Source: Burkholderia catarinensis
GTDB taxonomy: Bacteria > Pseudomonadota > Gammaproteobacteria > Burkholderiales > Burkholderiaceae
Assembly (NCBI RefSeq): GCF_001883705.2
Contig: NZ_MDEQ02000009.1
Location: 225,836 to 289,835 of the forward strand
Reading direction: 5' to 3'
DNA: 64,000 nucleotides
A program made the translations under genes and the position numbers. Positions 7,638 through 17,800 of the stretch are shown in pieces. How positions within the stretch are numbered: the stretch's first letter is position 1; the number at the start of each line of letters is the position of its first letter. The notes beneath the pieces were generated by a model. The model was not told the DNA's origin and did not search any database. It saw only the letters and a program-made list of their open reading frames with translations.

Positions 7638-8105
7638 TCAGTTGTCCGCGTGGTTTTTCCGTGCGTGTGCCGCCATGCGTTCAGCGCGCAGGGTCTCGTG
7701 TCGAGTGCGTGCGTCGGCCACGAAGCGCGCGACGTCGATCGACTCCAGCGCCGCGACGGCGTCGTGCGCCGGGTGATCGCCCGGCAGCGGCCGGCGTTCG
7801 TAGCTTCGCCCAAAGCCATCGCGTTGCCAGTAGCGCAGATCGATCAGCGTGCGCCTCAATTCGACATGATCGATGCGCAGCATCGAGCCGGCTTCGCCGA
7901 GCCATTGCTTGAGCGCCTGATTGACGGCCGGCTCGGCGAGCGGCGTGTTCGCCTCGATGCAGACGGATGCCAGCGCCAGTATGACGGACATGTCGCCGGA
8001 CGACAGGTTTCCGAGCGTGATGCCTTGCTTGGCGGCGAGTTTTTCGAGTACAGCCAGGGCGCTCGGCTGTTCCGTTGCCAGTTGTGTGTTCACCAATTCT
8101 TTCAT
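7638..8105 (-). CDS. DUF2087 domain protein
   Basis: The 155-residue protein carries a C-terminal pattern typical of DUF2087: PAVNQALKQWLGEAGSML, then LRRTLIDLRYWQRDGFGRSYER. In this family the segment resembles a winged helix in which YxExEVN is followed by a paired Arg motif before the last strand. Here the usual acidic residues of the EVN motif are partly changed. The N-terminal 50 residues (VLEKLAAKQGITLGNLSSGD) look like a second small helical domain. Function is unknown. The ATG at 8105 is the only plausible start. Confidence 0.75.
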   Translation of the reverse strand: MKELVNTQLATEQPSALAVLEKLAAKQGITLGNLSSGDMSVILALASVCIEANTPLAEPAVNQALKQWLGEAGSMLRIDHVELRRTLIDLRYWQRDGFGRSYERRPLPGDHPAHDAVAALESIDVARFVADARTRHETLRAERMAAHARKNHADN

Positions 8106-8656
8106 TCGAGAATAATCGGAAGTGGGACAAAAGTGATGCGGCGACCGGACGCGACTTCACGCCCGGATGAGGCTCGCGGCGAGAAGCCGCGCATTGCACT
8201 GCTTGATGCCACTGCCGCCGAAGCGGATCGGTTGGGCGGCCTTTCCGCCACCCGGCCGGGCTGCCGCGTTGGGCCGGCAGGCTTTGCTCGATCTCTGCCG
8301 TTTCGTCAAACTCGAAAATGACATTGGCACGGCGCGATTAAGGCAGGGACGCGACCAATGGGACGAATCCGATTTTTCGACCGCAATGCCGACGCGGACC
8401 ACACGCTTTACGGTTGGCCCGCATGTCGGGTCCAGTATGTATAAACAAATGCCAGTGCGGCTAGATTACCTCGGAAGGAATGAGTCACGATCAGAAGTGG
8501 AGATTTCCGGCTGGGTTGCGTGGCGAACGGTCGTCGCGAGGGGCTTACCATTCGCGCGAGTGCCGGACAGCTCGTGTGCGACGTCGACGCTCGCGTGTCT
8601 GGCGCTCTCGCCACGATGACTGGCGTGCCGGGGCGCCCGATATGCGCGTCGCCGGC
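8106..8656. other. 551-base gap without a recognisable gene
   Basis: The stretch lies between two minus-strand genes. Frames on both strands are Arg-rich and lack domains or ribosome binding sites. Nothing else was identified. Confidence 0.5.
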
Positions 8657-10723
8657 TCATGTTCGCGTCGGCACGACGAGCAAGCTAGCGAAGCGAAATG
8701 CGTTTTCGCCGAGATCGGCGTTGCGTGCGATTTGCACGTAGTTTGTGCCGGGTGAGAACGGAAAGACGTCAGTCGTCTCGTAATAGAAGAACGCCTGGCC
8801 GTCCTCGCCAAGCAGCGCAGGTCCGCTGTCGTGCGCGGCAAGCGTGGCCGAAGCGAGCGTGCGTTGCTTGTCGTGCGCGAGGAGCGTCAGATTGACGAAC
8901 GTGTCCGAGGTCGTCCTGACGTCTGCCAGAAGCGGGATGAGACGGCAGGTGATCGGTGCGGCGGTTCGATTCGTCACGACGAACGTCAGGTGCTTGCCGA
9001 CCAGGATCGACTTGCCGATCATCACGTCCGGATAGGCTGTCGGCGCACCAAGCGTCGTTGAATCAACGGTGCTGTAACCACATGTCAGATCGAGTTCGAG
9101 ACCGACGTCGGCGTTGAGCAATTCCGCGAGCTGCGATGCAGACGAGTAGTGGCGTAGTGCCATGCCGGCGTACGGAACCCCGCGGCTCGAATCCTCGCGG
9201 CAGGTCTTGCCGGAATAGGTGCCCGGATTGCTCAGGAACGCCGAGACGAAATAACCCGGCTCGAGCTTCGCCGCGTTGTCGGGCGAGTACGACTGTATGT
9301 AGCCCGGATTGTCGACCAGATCGACTACGTTGCCGTATCCGTCGGTTGCAGCCGAATAGCGGGCGCCGGTGCCGTCCTGCATTTGCAGCGCATACAGGAT
9401 CTGGTCTTCGTCACGACTGACGATCGCACCTCGGACGGCCGCCTTCCAGATGCAGTTGCGGCCATCCGTCAACTCTCCCTTCGATTGATTCGCGGCGAAC
9501 GAGCGCTGAATCGTGGCCAGGCCGCCCGACACGCCATCGAAGTCGCCGGTGCAACCTTGCGTGTCGATGTGTGTCGGCCGGCCGGCGCCATCGACGAAGG
9601 TCTGATTCAGTCGGACGACGCTAGGATCGCCGCCGTAGCCGCAATGGCAAATTGCGAGCAGGTCCGTCACGTACGACGTGCGCGACACGAGCGTCGCATC
9701 GGCCGTGCTTCGCACGACGTCGTTCGTATAGATCTCCATCGAGTTACGGAAGTCGATTTTCGCTTCGTGCGATGCCGTGAAGTAGGTCTTCGCCGATTCG
9801 AGAAACTTCGCGTAACCGAGCGTATAGAAATTGCGGACGTAGTCGTTCTTTTTCGCCGGATCGGAAAGCGAGCTCAAATGATCGGCGAGCACTTTCCGCA
9901 TGTCGTTCTGGTACTTGTAGATCTTCTCGCGCATCTCGTTCAGTGTCGCGGCGATCGTGTCGGGCGCGAGACCGAGTTCGCGACGCATCGACAGGTACAC
10001 GCCATACATCGACAACTGCGCGCTGCAGGCGAGCGCATGCATTGTCAGTCCCTGGTATTCGGACCCCTTGATCAGGAACATCGGCGTCAGCATGGTGCAG
10101 CCGCTCCAGAACGCCACGAACTTGGCGGCAATGCTGTCTGCCATCGATCTCGAGTACGGCGGCGCATTCGTTCGCACGAATTCGGCGAGGAAGTGCAGGT
10201 CGTCGTTGATGCCGGCCAGCGTCCGACGCATGATCTCGACGTTGTTTTTCGAAATCTCGTCTGTCGCAATACGCCGGATTACTGTTTCTTCATCCGGCCC
10301 GCGCTCGAACAGCGTATTCAGGTGATTGAACAGCAGGTTGAATACTTCGCCGACGATCGGCCCGACGGCCGGAATGAACGATGCGAGCGCCTTGATCGTG
10401 ACCTCGCCGAAGGCGATGAGTCCCGGTAGCGTATTGGCCGACAACGCCGAATCGACGACATCCGCGATCGCGATCGCCGCCGACTGGTATTGCTCGATTT
10501 GCGTCTTGATTTCACCGAGCTTCATTTTGAAACCGGGAACCAGCAAGTCGTTTTCGTCGAAAGCATGGATAGGCAGGGCGGCATTTCCCCCGACACCCGA
10601 TGCGATGGCGCGTGATCGGGCCGGTTGCGTGCCGCTGTCGTCGCCGCAGGCGGCGAGAAGTGGCAGCACCGCACTGCATGCGCTGTACATCAGGAAGGCT
10701 CGTCGGTCGATTCGAGATGTCAT
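8657..10723 (-). CDS. Lipoprotein with a Cry-toxin domain-I-like helical region
   Basis: The 688-residue protein begins with a twin-Arg-like signal (DRRAFLMYSA) ending in lipobox LLAAC, so Cys26 would be lipidated. Residues about 65-285 are helical. FIPAVGPIVGEVFNLLF (116-132) and a later run of FLIKGSEYQGLTMHAL and SMYGVYLSMRRELGLAP (216-254), then LNEMREKIYKYQNDM, follow the order of helices 2-7 of the pore-forming domain I of Bacillus delta-endotoxins. The remaining 400 residues are beta-rich and close with VFPFSPGTNYVQIARN, plausibly two beta domains. Cry-like assignment is by pattern, without alignment. It stands alone, with no secretion or immunity gene nearby. A bacterial-surface toxin or adhesin are both possible. 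Confidence 0.75.
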   Translation of the reverse strand: MTSRIDRRAFLMYSACSAVLPLLAACGDDSGTQPARSRAIASGVGGNAALPIHAFDENDLLVPGFKMKLGEIKTQIEQYQSAAIAIADVVDSALSANTLPGLIAFGEVTIKALASFIPAVGPIVGEVFNLLFNHLNTLFERGPDEETVIRRIATDEISKNNVEIMRRTLAGINDDLHFLAEFVRTNAPPYSRSMADSIAAKFVAFWSGCTMLTPMFLIKGSEYQGLTMHALACSAQLSMYGVYLSMRRELGLAPDTIAATLNEMREKIYKYQNDMRKVLADHLSSLSDPAKKNDYVRNFYTLGYAKFLESAKTYFTASHEAKIDFRNSMEIYTNDVVRSTADATLVSRTSYVTDLLAICHCGYGGDPSVVRLNQTFVDGAGRPTHIDTQGCTGDFDGVSGGLATIQRSFAANQSKGELTDGRNCIWKAAVRGAIVSRDEDQILYALQMQDGTGARYSAATDGYGNVVDLVDNPGYIQSYSPDNAAKLEPGYFVSAFLSNPGTYSGKTCREDSSRGVPYAGMALRHYSSASQLAELLNADVGLELDLTCGYSTVDSTTLGAPTAYPDVMIGKSILVGKHLTFVVTNRTAAPITCRLIPLLADVRTTSDTFVNLTLLAHDKQRTLASATLAAHDSGPALLGEDGQAFFYYETTDVFPFSPGTNYVQIARNADLGENAFRFASLLVVPTRT

Positions 10724-11263
10724 CGCGTCTCCGTAGGAAAGTGACGGTGCATCGTGCGGCCGGCGTGATCGGTGGTGAATCGGCTGGCTGACGTGCGGAT
10801 ACCCGGCGTGCCGGGCAACGGGAACGGATGTGGGGAGGAGCGGTTCGGGTGCCGCGTATCGGTTGGGCGAAGTGGCCTTTTTCTTGTTCGGCTGCTTCTT
10901 TATGACGGGAAGGATAACATTTTTGTGTACGAAGCCTGACTCGCGGATTTCGAGGAAGAAGCTCCCCTCGTCGCGATATCTATAAGCGCACGACGCTTGA
11001 TGACTGGCTCAATCGAAACTTGAGCCGGCAGATAAGTGCTTGGTGTCGGACCAGCAAAAAAAGGTTCATCGCAGATTACCGGGGAACGCGGGGAGGGCCG
11101 TCGGCATTCAGCCAACTCCCGCCATTGCCCCCTACTTTTCCAACGGACATTCGAATGTTGAATCCGCACCGGATAGCGGACCTTTGTGCTCGAATCAGCG
11201 GGGAGCGCTATGCAGCTCACCCCATGCAAGTGCTGCTTGACGCTGACACTTGTCCTGCTATCG
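10724..11263. other. 540-base gap containing the promoter side of the lipoprotein gene
   Basis: The part nearest 10724 should hold the promoter of the Cry-like lipoprotein gene. An AT-richer patch (about 10870-10925, with TTTTTCTTGTTC) is present. The rest shows no gene, and frames on either strand lack ribosome binding sites. Confidence 0.45.
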
Positions 11264-11594
11264 TCAAAGCCATATCGTTTCGTGCTGTGCGGCGTGCCAG
11301 TCGTGGGTAAAGGCGATTCGTGCGTACGGGTTGTACCCGCGCAGATAGATCTGTGGGTGGGCCGGATCACCCGCACTGCGCTCGCCGAGGGTATAGCCAC
11401 TTAACTTGAACCAGCGCCCGTAGGGAGTCAGTTCAGGAAATTGCCCGCCGGCGTGACACGCCACGCAGCTTTGCCCTGTTTGACGTGCGAATATGGGCAA
11501 TGGCCTGGTGCAGGCAAAGCACCGCCAGTACAACAATCCAGGCGCGGCGAAACAGACAGCAGGATATTCGATCGCGGGCAAGAGCGGACGTCAT
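11264..11594 (-). pseudogene. Frameshifted and truncated cytochrome c
   Basis: From an ATG at 11594, preceded by AGGGAGAAACGACC, the first frame encodes a signal peptide (RRAWIVVLAVLCLHQAIA). A second frame then takes over with LPIFARQTGQSCVACHAGGQ and FPELTPYGRWFKLSGYTLG, the haem-binding start of a known class of membrane-associated c-type cytochromes. The break lies around 11500. After HAAQHETIW the homology stops, far short of a full protein. Both a frameshift and a 3-prime truncation are therefore present. The intact cytochrome at 11779 lies upstream on the same strand, so the two were probably one respiratory operon. Confidence 0.7.
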
Positions 11595-11778
11595 GGTCGT
11601 TTCTCCCTCTGCAGTGTCGCACCGCATCTCGCTCTTCATTAGAGTAATCGGTAGCGAAGGCGAGTCAATTAGCGATGAGTGAATCTCCCGGTGCCGTGGC
11701 AACTGCGCATTGATCACAATTATCAGGCATACGAAATAGATTATTCAAAGTCCGCCGACGCGCTATGCGATCGGCATT

Positions 11779-12393
11779 TCATTTTGATTGCAGATAGACA
11801 GAAACGGCTTTGGCCTGTTCGTCATCCAAAGTGTGCGCCACTGCGCTCATCACAGGCGCATTGCCACGCGTACCGTTTTTGAAAACCTCGATCTGATGTA
11901 ATAGATACTCCTTGTGTTGCCCGGCCAGCCGCGGGAATGCGCCGGCCCCCTGAGCCTCCGCGCCATGACATGTTGCGCAAGCTGGCACGCCCTTATCCGG
12001 CACGCCGCGTTCGAAGATTTTCTGCCCCTTGGCCGTCAAGGCGGCATCTCCAGTCGCGCCTCGCGTTGCCGGCTGGTGCGAGAAATAGTCGGCCAGCGAT
12101 TTGACGGCGGCGGCGTCCAGCAGTGCGGCCATGCCCCACATGTAATCGCGGGCAGTGTTTTCGCCGCGCGCGTGGTCGCGGAATCCCTTCAATTGCGCTT
12201 CGATGTATTCGGGGGTCTGCGCATTGAGCTTCGGAAACATCGGCGATACGCTACGCCCGCCTACACCATGGCAGCCGGCACAGATCTGCATGGCAATGTG
12301 GGGGCCGTCCTCGCTTTGTGCGAGGGCCGGAGTCAAGGTGAAGCCAGTGGAGGCAAGCAACGCGATCACGGGCATTCGTGGACGGAGGATCAT
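11779..12393 (-). CDS. Dihaem cytochrome c (c4/c553 type)
   Basis: This 204-residue exported protein has a signal peptide (MPVIALLASTGFTLTPALAQ) and two haem motifs: CAGCH about 20 residues after the signal, and CATCH in the second half. Each half ends with a Met-containing segment (AALLD and MSAVAHTLDDEQAKAVSVYLQS). This is the two-domain cytochrome c4/c553 layout, a periplasmic electron carrier to terminal oxidases. The ATG at 12393 has a poor ribosome binding site; a second ATG six codons in is possible. Downstream lies a decayed partner cytochrome. Confidence 0.9.
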   Translation of the reverse strand: MILRPRMPVIALLASTGFTLTPALAQSEDGPHIAMQICAGCHGVGGRSVSPMFPKLNAQTPEYIEAQLKGFRDHARGENTARDYMWGMAALLDAAAVKSLADYFSHQPATRGATGDAALTAKGQKIFERGVPDKGVPACATCHGAEAQGAGAFPRLAGQHKEYLLHQIEVFKNGTRGNAPVMSAVAHTLDDEQAKAVSVYLQSK

Positions 12394-12903
12394 TTTTTAT
12401 CAGCGTTGTCTTCAAGACGATCGGATGAAAGCTGTCGCCCCGTCTAGGCAGCATAGGTTATTTTCGAACTCAATGCGAAGGGAAAGTTGAAGGCGGACGT
12501 GTTGTGTCACAGATGCGGCCGGTCCTGGTACGTTGCCACAGGCAACGGCGCTCGAGTGACGAATCCTGAGTGTCTCGATCACGGTCGGGCCGGTCCGTGA
12601 AGCGCTTCGGCATAGCACTTCCCCCAACGGGCTCAGCTTGTTCGTTTTCGCGCGGCGGCAAAAATTGTCCAACCGTCTCATGTGCGCCTAACGGACGGCC
12701 GTGAACGCCGGCCGGGTCGCCCCCGTCGGGGCGGGCACTAGCAGAGTGTTTCTACGGAATCAGTCATTCGCGGAGGTGCCATACAGTACCCCACAATTAA
12801 CCGAAATGGTCATAGTTCCTTTGGAACCAGCCGGTGGAACTGCGCCCGCTCGAAGGGCAGTTCAGGGTCGGCAAGCGACGTCCACGGAAATCCACGAAGA
12901 ACC

Positions 12904-12933
12904 AAAAAAAAGCCGATCAAAGAATGATCGGCT
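12904..12933 (-). terminator. Intrinsic terminator on the minus strand
   Basis: Read on the minus strand, AGCCGATCA, a five-base loop and TGATCGGCT form a nine-pair stem followed at once by eight T residues. This is a textbook intrinsic terminator. No minus-strand gene lies just upstream, so it may end a small RNA. Confidence 0.8.
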
Positions 12934-12972
12934 AAAGAGTTCTGGCGATCCGAGGATGACATATGCCAGAAC
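12904..12972 (-). ncRNA. Possible small RNA ending at the terminator
   Basis: Just before the terminator on the minus strand, GTTCTGGC (12965-12972 complement) pairs with GCCAGAAC (12939-12946 complement), giving an eight-pair stem with an 18-base loop. Two successive hairpins and a T-run with no upstream ORF fit a small RNA or an orphaned 3-prime end of a lost gene. The 5-prime end is unknown. No known RNA family is recognised. Confidence 0.35.
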
Positions 12973-13571
12973 CCAGGCTCGGTGTGCATGGAATTTCTTG
13001 GATTCGGTGCATTATCCGGAGGGCAATAGTATTGCTCAAAATCTTTAGTAATTTAAGTCTAATTATTTGTCAGAAATGACACCTATTTCATCGTTTTTAG
13101 ATTGTAATTAAATATGTCATAGGTGGTGCGCGCTATTGTGATCAATCATGTATTTTTTTCTTGAAATCAAATGGTACGCAAAAAAGAATTTCACAATCAC
13201 ATAAATTGGATGAGTTTTGTGGATGAATAATCCTTGTAATTCAACCAATCTTGTCGTCTTCGATGTTTTCGTGATCTTCCCGGTCGGGAACGGGAAAATG
13301 ATATGATTCCAGTGCATGGTGATTCGTGATCCGGTAATGTCATGACACCAGACGCTCGCGTAGTTCCACGTTCTTGTATTACAAATTTGTGACAGGCGCC
13401 CTCGGTACGAGCAAGCCATACCAAGCTACGACGCTACGATTCGATGACCGCAGGTTGGGACGGGATGCGGTAGGTTGGCTCTCGAAAGGTGAGTCATTCA
13501 AACGTAGAGGTAACCGGCGTCCGGACTGCCTGCTTGTTGCTTTTCCAACTGGTTCGTTTATCACAAGCCGG

Positions 13572-13793
13572 ATGCGAAACATGGTGGAACTCTGTAGTGC
13601 GTGCGTGAGCCTTCAAGGTCATCCCGCCGACCGGTCCAACGACAGTGGAATGACACTGATTGGAATCGGCGCGTGTGACGGGACAGTGGCAATCGAGCAC
13701 TATCGCTGTCAGCGATGTGGTGTCGTCATGCACCGGCAGTTTGTAGGTAGTCCGGCTGAACGGATCTGGACTGTCCTGTATCGAACGGCATGA
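13572..13793 (+). CDS. Small Cys-rich hypothetical protein
   Basis: A 73-residue frame starts at ATG 13572 and includes CSACVS near the N-terminus and YRCQRCGVVM later, which together could form a four-Cys zinc site. The middle reads SGMTLIGIGACDGTVAIEH. No strong ribosome binding site precedes it and a longer frame begins at 13374, so the start is uncertain. It lies between the AT-rich stretch and the LuxR-type regulator. Family unknown. Confidence 0.5.
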   Translation: MRNMVELCSACVSLQGHPADRSNDSGMTLIGIGACDGTVAIEHYRCQRCGVVMHRQFVGSPAERIWTVLYRTA

Positions 13794-13921
13794 TGCCCCG
13801 CCAGGGCATCGTTCCTGGCTTTCGGCTGCACTGTACGACGATGGGAATACCGATGCGGATTGTCGAGCGCCGGTGAACAAGGCTGGCTCAAATCCCGTCG
13901 CAAGCTACGGCACAGCGCGTC

Positions 13922-14896
13922 TTACCCGCGTCCGAGTGCCTTCAACGCCAGTGCCGCCGCGGCCGAGCGCGTCTCGAGATGCAGCTTGCGGAACAGGTGT
14001 TCGAGGTGCTTGTTGACGGTGCGCGGCGCCATGTCGAGGATGTCGCCGATATCGCGGTTGGTCTTGCCTCGCGAGACCCACAGCAGCACCTCGGCCTCAC
14101 GCGTGGTCAATCCAAAGCGCCCGATCAGCGTGGCAACCTGCGCGTCGTCGTCGGAGGCTTCGAGCACGATCACCCATTCGCCCTGATCGGGCGTGCCGCT
14201 CACGCGCGCGGAGCGGCGCACGCCGCTATCGGCCGTTTCATACACGGCATCCTCGGGGCAGCCCTGCTCGAGCCATTCCATGAACCAGCGCGTCAGCGGC
14301 GGCGGCAGTATCGCGCGCGCGATCGACAGGCCCGCGTCGTGGCCGGGCTCATCGTAGCTGGCGAGCCGCGACGCGGCCTGCGCGCTCTGCCAGCGGATCG
14401 CCGCCGCGCCGTCGACGATCACGGCCGCGCGCGCATCGAGCCCGAGCACCGTATCGGCATAACGCTGCGCACGCGAGCGCTGCACGTGTGCGGCGATTCG
14501 CGCGCACACTTCTTCGGGCCGCACGGGCTTGGTCACGTAGTCGATGCCGCCGACGCGAAATCCCTGCACCACGTGCTCGCTTTCGGCGAGCGCCGTCATG
14601 AAGATCACCGGCAGATGCTCGTGCCGCCGGTCGAGCTTGATCCGCCGGCAGGTCTCGAAGCCGTCGAGCCCGGGCATCATCGCATCGAGCAGCACCACGT
14701 CGGGCGTCACGCGCGCCAGGCATTTCAGCGCATCGTCACCGCTGAGCGCCACCAGCACGGCATAACCGTCGGCGCGCAGCATGTCGGACAGCAGAGCAAG
14801 GTTGTCGGGCGTATCGTCGACGATCAGCACCACGGACCGATTCCCGAGCACGCCGGGCAGCGCGGCTTCGGGGATCGCGCGCATCGATTCAGTCAT
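13922..14896 (-). CDS. LuxR-type response regulator partnered with the permease-kinase
   Basis: The 324-residue regulator has an N-terminal receiver domain with D28, phospho-acceptor D71 in VVLLDAMMPG, T101 and K123. A middle region of about 110 residues follows, and a C-terminal LuxR/NarL helix-turn-helix (GLTTREAEVLLWVSRGKTNRDIG, about 255-315). The ATG at 14896 overlaps the kinase stop codon by eight bases (ATGACTGA), indicating translational coupling, and was preferred over a start at 14926. It is the expected output of the kinase and probably controls the divergent transporter and amidase genes. Confidence 0.92.
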   Translation of the reverse strand: MTESMRAIPEAALPGVLGNRSVVLIVDDTPDNLALLSDMLRADGYAVLVALSGDDALKCLARVTPDVVLLDAMMPGLDGFETCRRIKLDRRHEHLPVIFMTALAESEHVVQGFRVGGIDYVTKPVRPEEVCARIAAHVQRSRAQRYADTVLGLDARAAVIVDGAAAIRWQSAQAASRLASYDEPGHDAGLSIARAILPPPLTRWFMEWLEQGCPEDAVYETADSGVRRSARVSGTPDQGEWVIVLEASDDDAQVATLIGRFGLTTREAEVLLWVSRGKTNRDIGDILDMAPRTVNKHLEHLFRKLHLETRSAAAALALKALGRG

Positions 14897-17800
14897 CGGC
14901 GCCGAGCGGGAGACGGTCAAGCTCATGCTCGAACTCCTTCAGTTGAAATAGCTCGGCTCGTTCGCGTAGCGCTGCCAGCGCCGGCGCCAGGCCGGGATGG
15001 CGCGCGACAGCGATGTCGAGCGCTTCGATCAAGCCCTGTACGTAACCGACGTCGAGCAAGGCCCTCAGTTGCGCGTGCGTCGAGCGCGGCAGGACCGGCG
15101 ACGCAACCGGGGCCGCCGGAGCGGGCGTGGCCGCGACCGCATGCGTGGCGGCCGAGGGCGACACAGCCGCTTGCATCGCAGTCCCCTGCGTCGTGGCAAC
15201 GCCGAACGCTACGTCGTCCGCATGCGTTGCCGTCAATGAATCGGGTGCCCCCGTCTGCGGGTCGGTCCGCGCGTCGTCCGTCATGACCCATTCGAGCTTC
15301 AGCAGGGCTGCCAGCTTGTCGAGCAGTACCGGCACCTGCACCGGCTTCACGAGGTAGTCGTCGCAGCCGATCGCGATCGCACGCTCGCGATCGTCGGCGA
15401 AGGCATTGGCCGACAGCAGCATGATCGGCGCGTCCGAGATGCGTCGCTCGCGGATCAGCCGGCCGGTCTCGTAACCGTCCATGACCGGCATCGAGATATC
15501 CATCAGGATGGCGTCGGCCGCTTGCGTGCCGAGCCAGCGCAGCGCGCCGATCCCGCTGTCGGTCTCGACGATGTCGAAACCGAGCGGCGCGAGCATCTGC
15601 GCCACGATGGCACGCTGGTCGGGCAGGTCGTCGACGATCAGCAGGGTACGGCGCGGCCCGCGATAGCCGGCGATATCGGCCAGTTCGGTGCGCGCCGGCA
15701 CCGCCGTGTGCACCGCCGGCGCGAACACCTTCACCACGAAGCGCGTGCCGCGCCCAAGCTCGCTGTCGACCTCGAGGCTGCCACCGAGCGCATGCGTGAG
15801 CAGCTTGCAGATCGTCAGGCCGAGCCCCGCGCCGTGATCGTTCGCGCTGGCTGTGACGCCGCGCTCGAAGGGCAGGAACAGCCGCTCCATGTCCTCAGGT
15901 GCGATCCCGGGCCCGGTATCGATAACCTCGAACGTCAGCGTGTCGAGCGTGTGGCCGACGCGCAGCGTCACGCCGCCGGCCTGCGTGAAGCGGATCGCGT
16001 TGCCGATCAGGTTGGTCAGGATCTGACTCAAGCACTTCTGGTCCGATTTGACGGTGGGAGGCAGCCGCGCAGCCGGCTGGACGACGAAGTCGAGTGCTTT
16101 CTCGACCGCCTGCGGCCTCAGCATCGAGGTCATCTGCGCGAGGAAATCGGGCAGCGCGATCGGCGTGACGTTCAGTTGCAGCTTGCCGGCCTCGATGCGC
16201 GCGACGTCGAGCAGGCCGTCGACCAGCGCGAGCAGGTGCTCGCCGCTGCGATGGATGGTGCGGATCGCGTTGAGCCGCGCGGGCGGGACATCTTCGCGCG
16301 CCTGCAGCATCAACTGCGCGTAGCCGAGGATGCTGTTGAGCGGCGTGCGCAGCTCGTGGCTGAGGCCGGTCACGTAGCGACTTTTCGCGTTGTTGGCGGA
16401 TTCGGCCGCGGCCCGCGCGCGCTTGAGCGCGGCATCGGTTTTCTGATGCGCGTCGATCTCGTGCATCAGCAGCTCGGTCTGGCGCTGCGATTCCTCCTGC
16501 GTGACGCGCCGGTTCTCGCGCTCGAGCACCGGCCACCAGGCGGCGATGCAGCCGATCAGCGAGAGCACGACGAACACTTTGACGTAACCGTTGGCAACCT
16601 CGTGCCAGGCTGCGGAGCCGGGCGCGGCCAGCGAATCGGCGCTCTGCGACCAGATCAGGTAGAGCACGGTGGCAAGCAGCAGGGAGATCACCACCACCAG
16701 GCTGAGGTAGTGAGCCAGACGCACGCCGGTGGCGCCGAGCCGCGCATTCGGGAACAGCCGGTGCAGGACGCGCTCGAGTTGCGCGCCGATCCGCGCGTGC
16801 GGCTTGCAGCGGTCGTTGCAGCGCGAATCGAGCGAGCAGCAGAGCGAGCAGATGGTGCCGCCGTAGGCGGGGCAGTAGGCCGTGTCGTCATGCTCGAATT
16901 CGTTCTCGCAGATCGCGCAGCGCCGCAAGCCGGCTAATGGCTCGGGTTCGGCCTGCCGGGCGAGGTAGTAGCGGCCGCGCGTGGCGATCGCGATGGCCGG
17001 CGCGGCGACGAAGGCGACGCCGAGCGCGATGAAGGGCGACATGGCGCGCGCCAGCTCGCCGAATGCGCCACCGTGCGCGAGCATGGCCACCACGGTGGCG
17101 ATCGTCATCGCGCCCACGCCGACCGGGTTGATGTCGTACAGATGGGCGCGCTTGAACTCGATATCGCGCGGGCTGTAGCCGAGCGGCTTGTTGACCACGA
17201 GGTCGGCGAACAGCGCGCCGACCCAGGCGATCGCCACGTTCGCGTACATCGACAGCACCTTGCCGATCGCCTCGAACACGCCTATCTCGACCAGCAGTAG
17301 CGCGATCAGCACGTTGAACACCAGCCACACCACGCGCCCCGGATGGCTGTGCGTGAGCCGCGCGAAGAAGTTCGACCAGGCCAGCGAGCCGGCATAGGCG
17401 TTGGTCACGTTGATCTTGAGCTGCGAGACGATCACGAACAGCACGGTGGCCGGCAGCGCCCAGGTGGCGAGCCCGAGCGGGTCGAGCAGCAGATGGTAGG
17501 CGACCAGGTACATCTGGGTCGGCTGGGCGGCCTGCGTGACGCCGATCTCGTGCTGGATCGCGATGAAGGCGAGCAACGCGCCGCCCAGCATCTTCAGCGC
17601 GCCGGGCACGATCCAGCCGGGCCCCGCCGCGAGCAGTGCGATCCACCAGCGCCGGCGGTTGCGCGCGGTCAGCGGCGGCAGGAAACGCAGGTAGTCGACC
17701 TGCTCGCCGACCTGCACGATCAGCGCGAACACCACGGTCGCGGCTTGCCCGAACGCGATCACGCTGAACGCGCGGCCCTCGGGCGCGAAGCCGGCGAAGG

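Larger units (their letters stand above)
12394..13571. other. 1.2-kb gene-poor stretch, AT-rich after 13000
   Basis: No frame with a domain was found. From about 13030 to 13330 the sequence is strikingly AT-rich for this genome (ATTTAAGTCTAATTATTTG and similar). It includes the inverted repeat TGTCA-GAAA-TGACA at 13068-13081. The first half contains the minus-strand terminator at 12904-12933 and a paired repeat described separately. The composition suggests acquired DNA or a silenced promoter region. Confidence 0.55.

Noticed and set aside
15522..16937. A 471-codon plus-strand frame
   Set aside because: It is antisense to the kinase part of the fusion gene and is rich in Arg, Gln and His with no domain.
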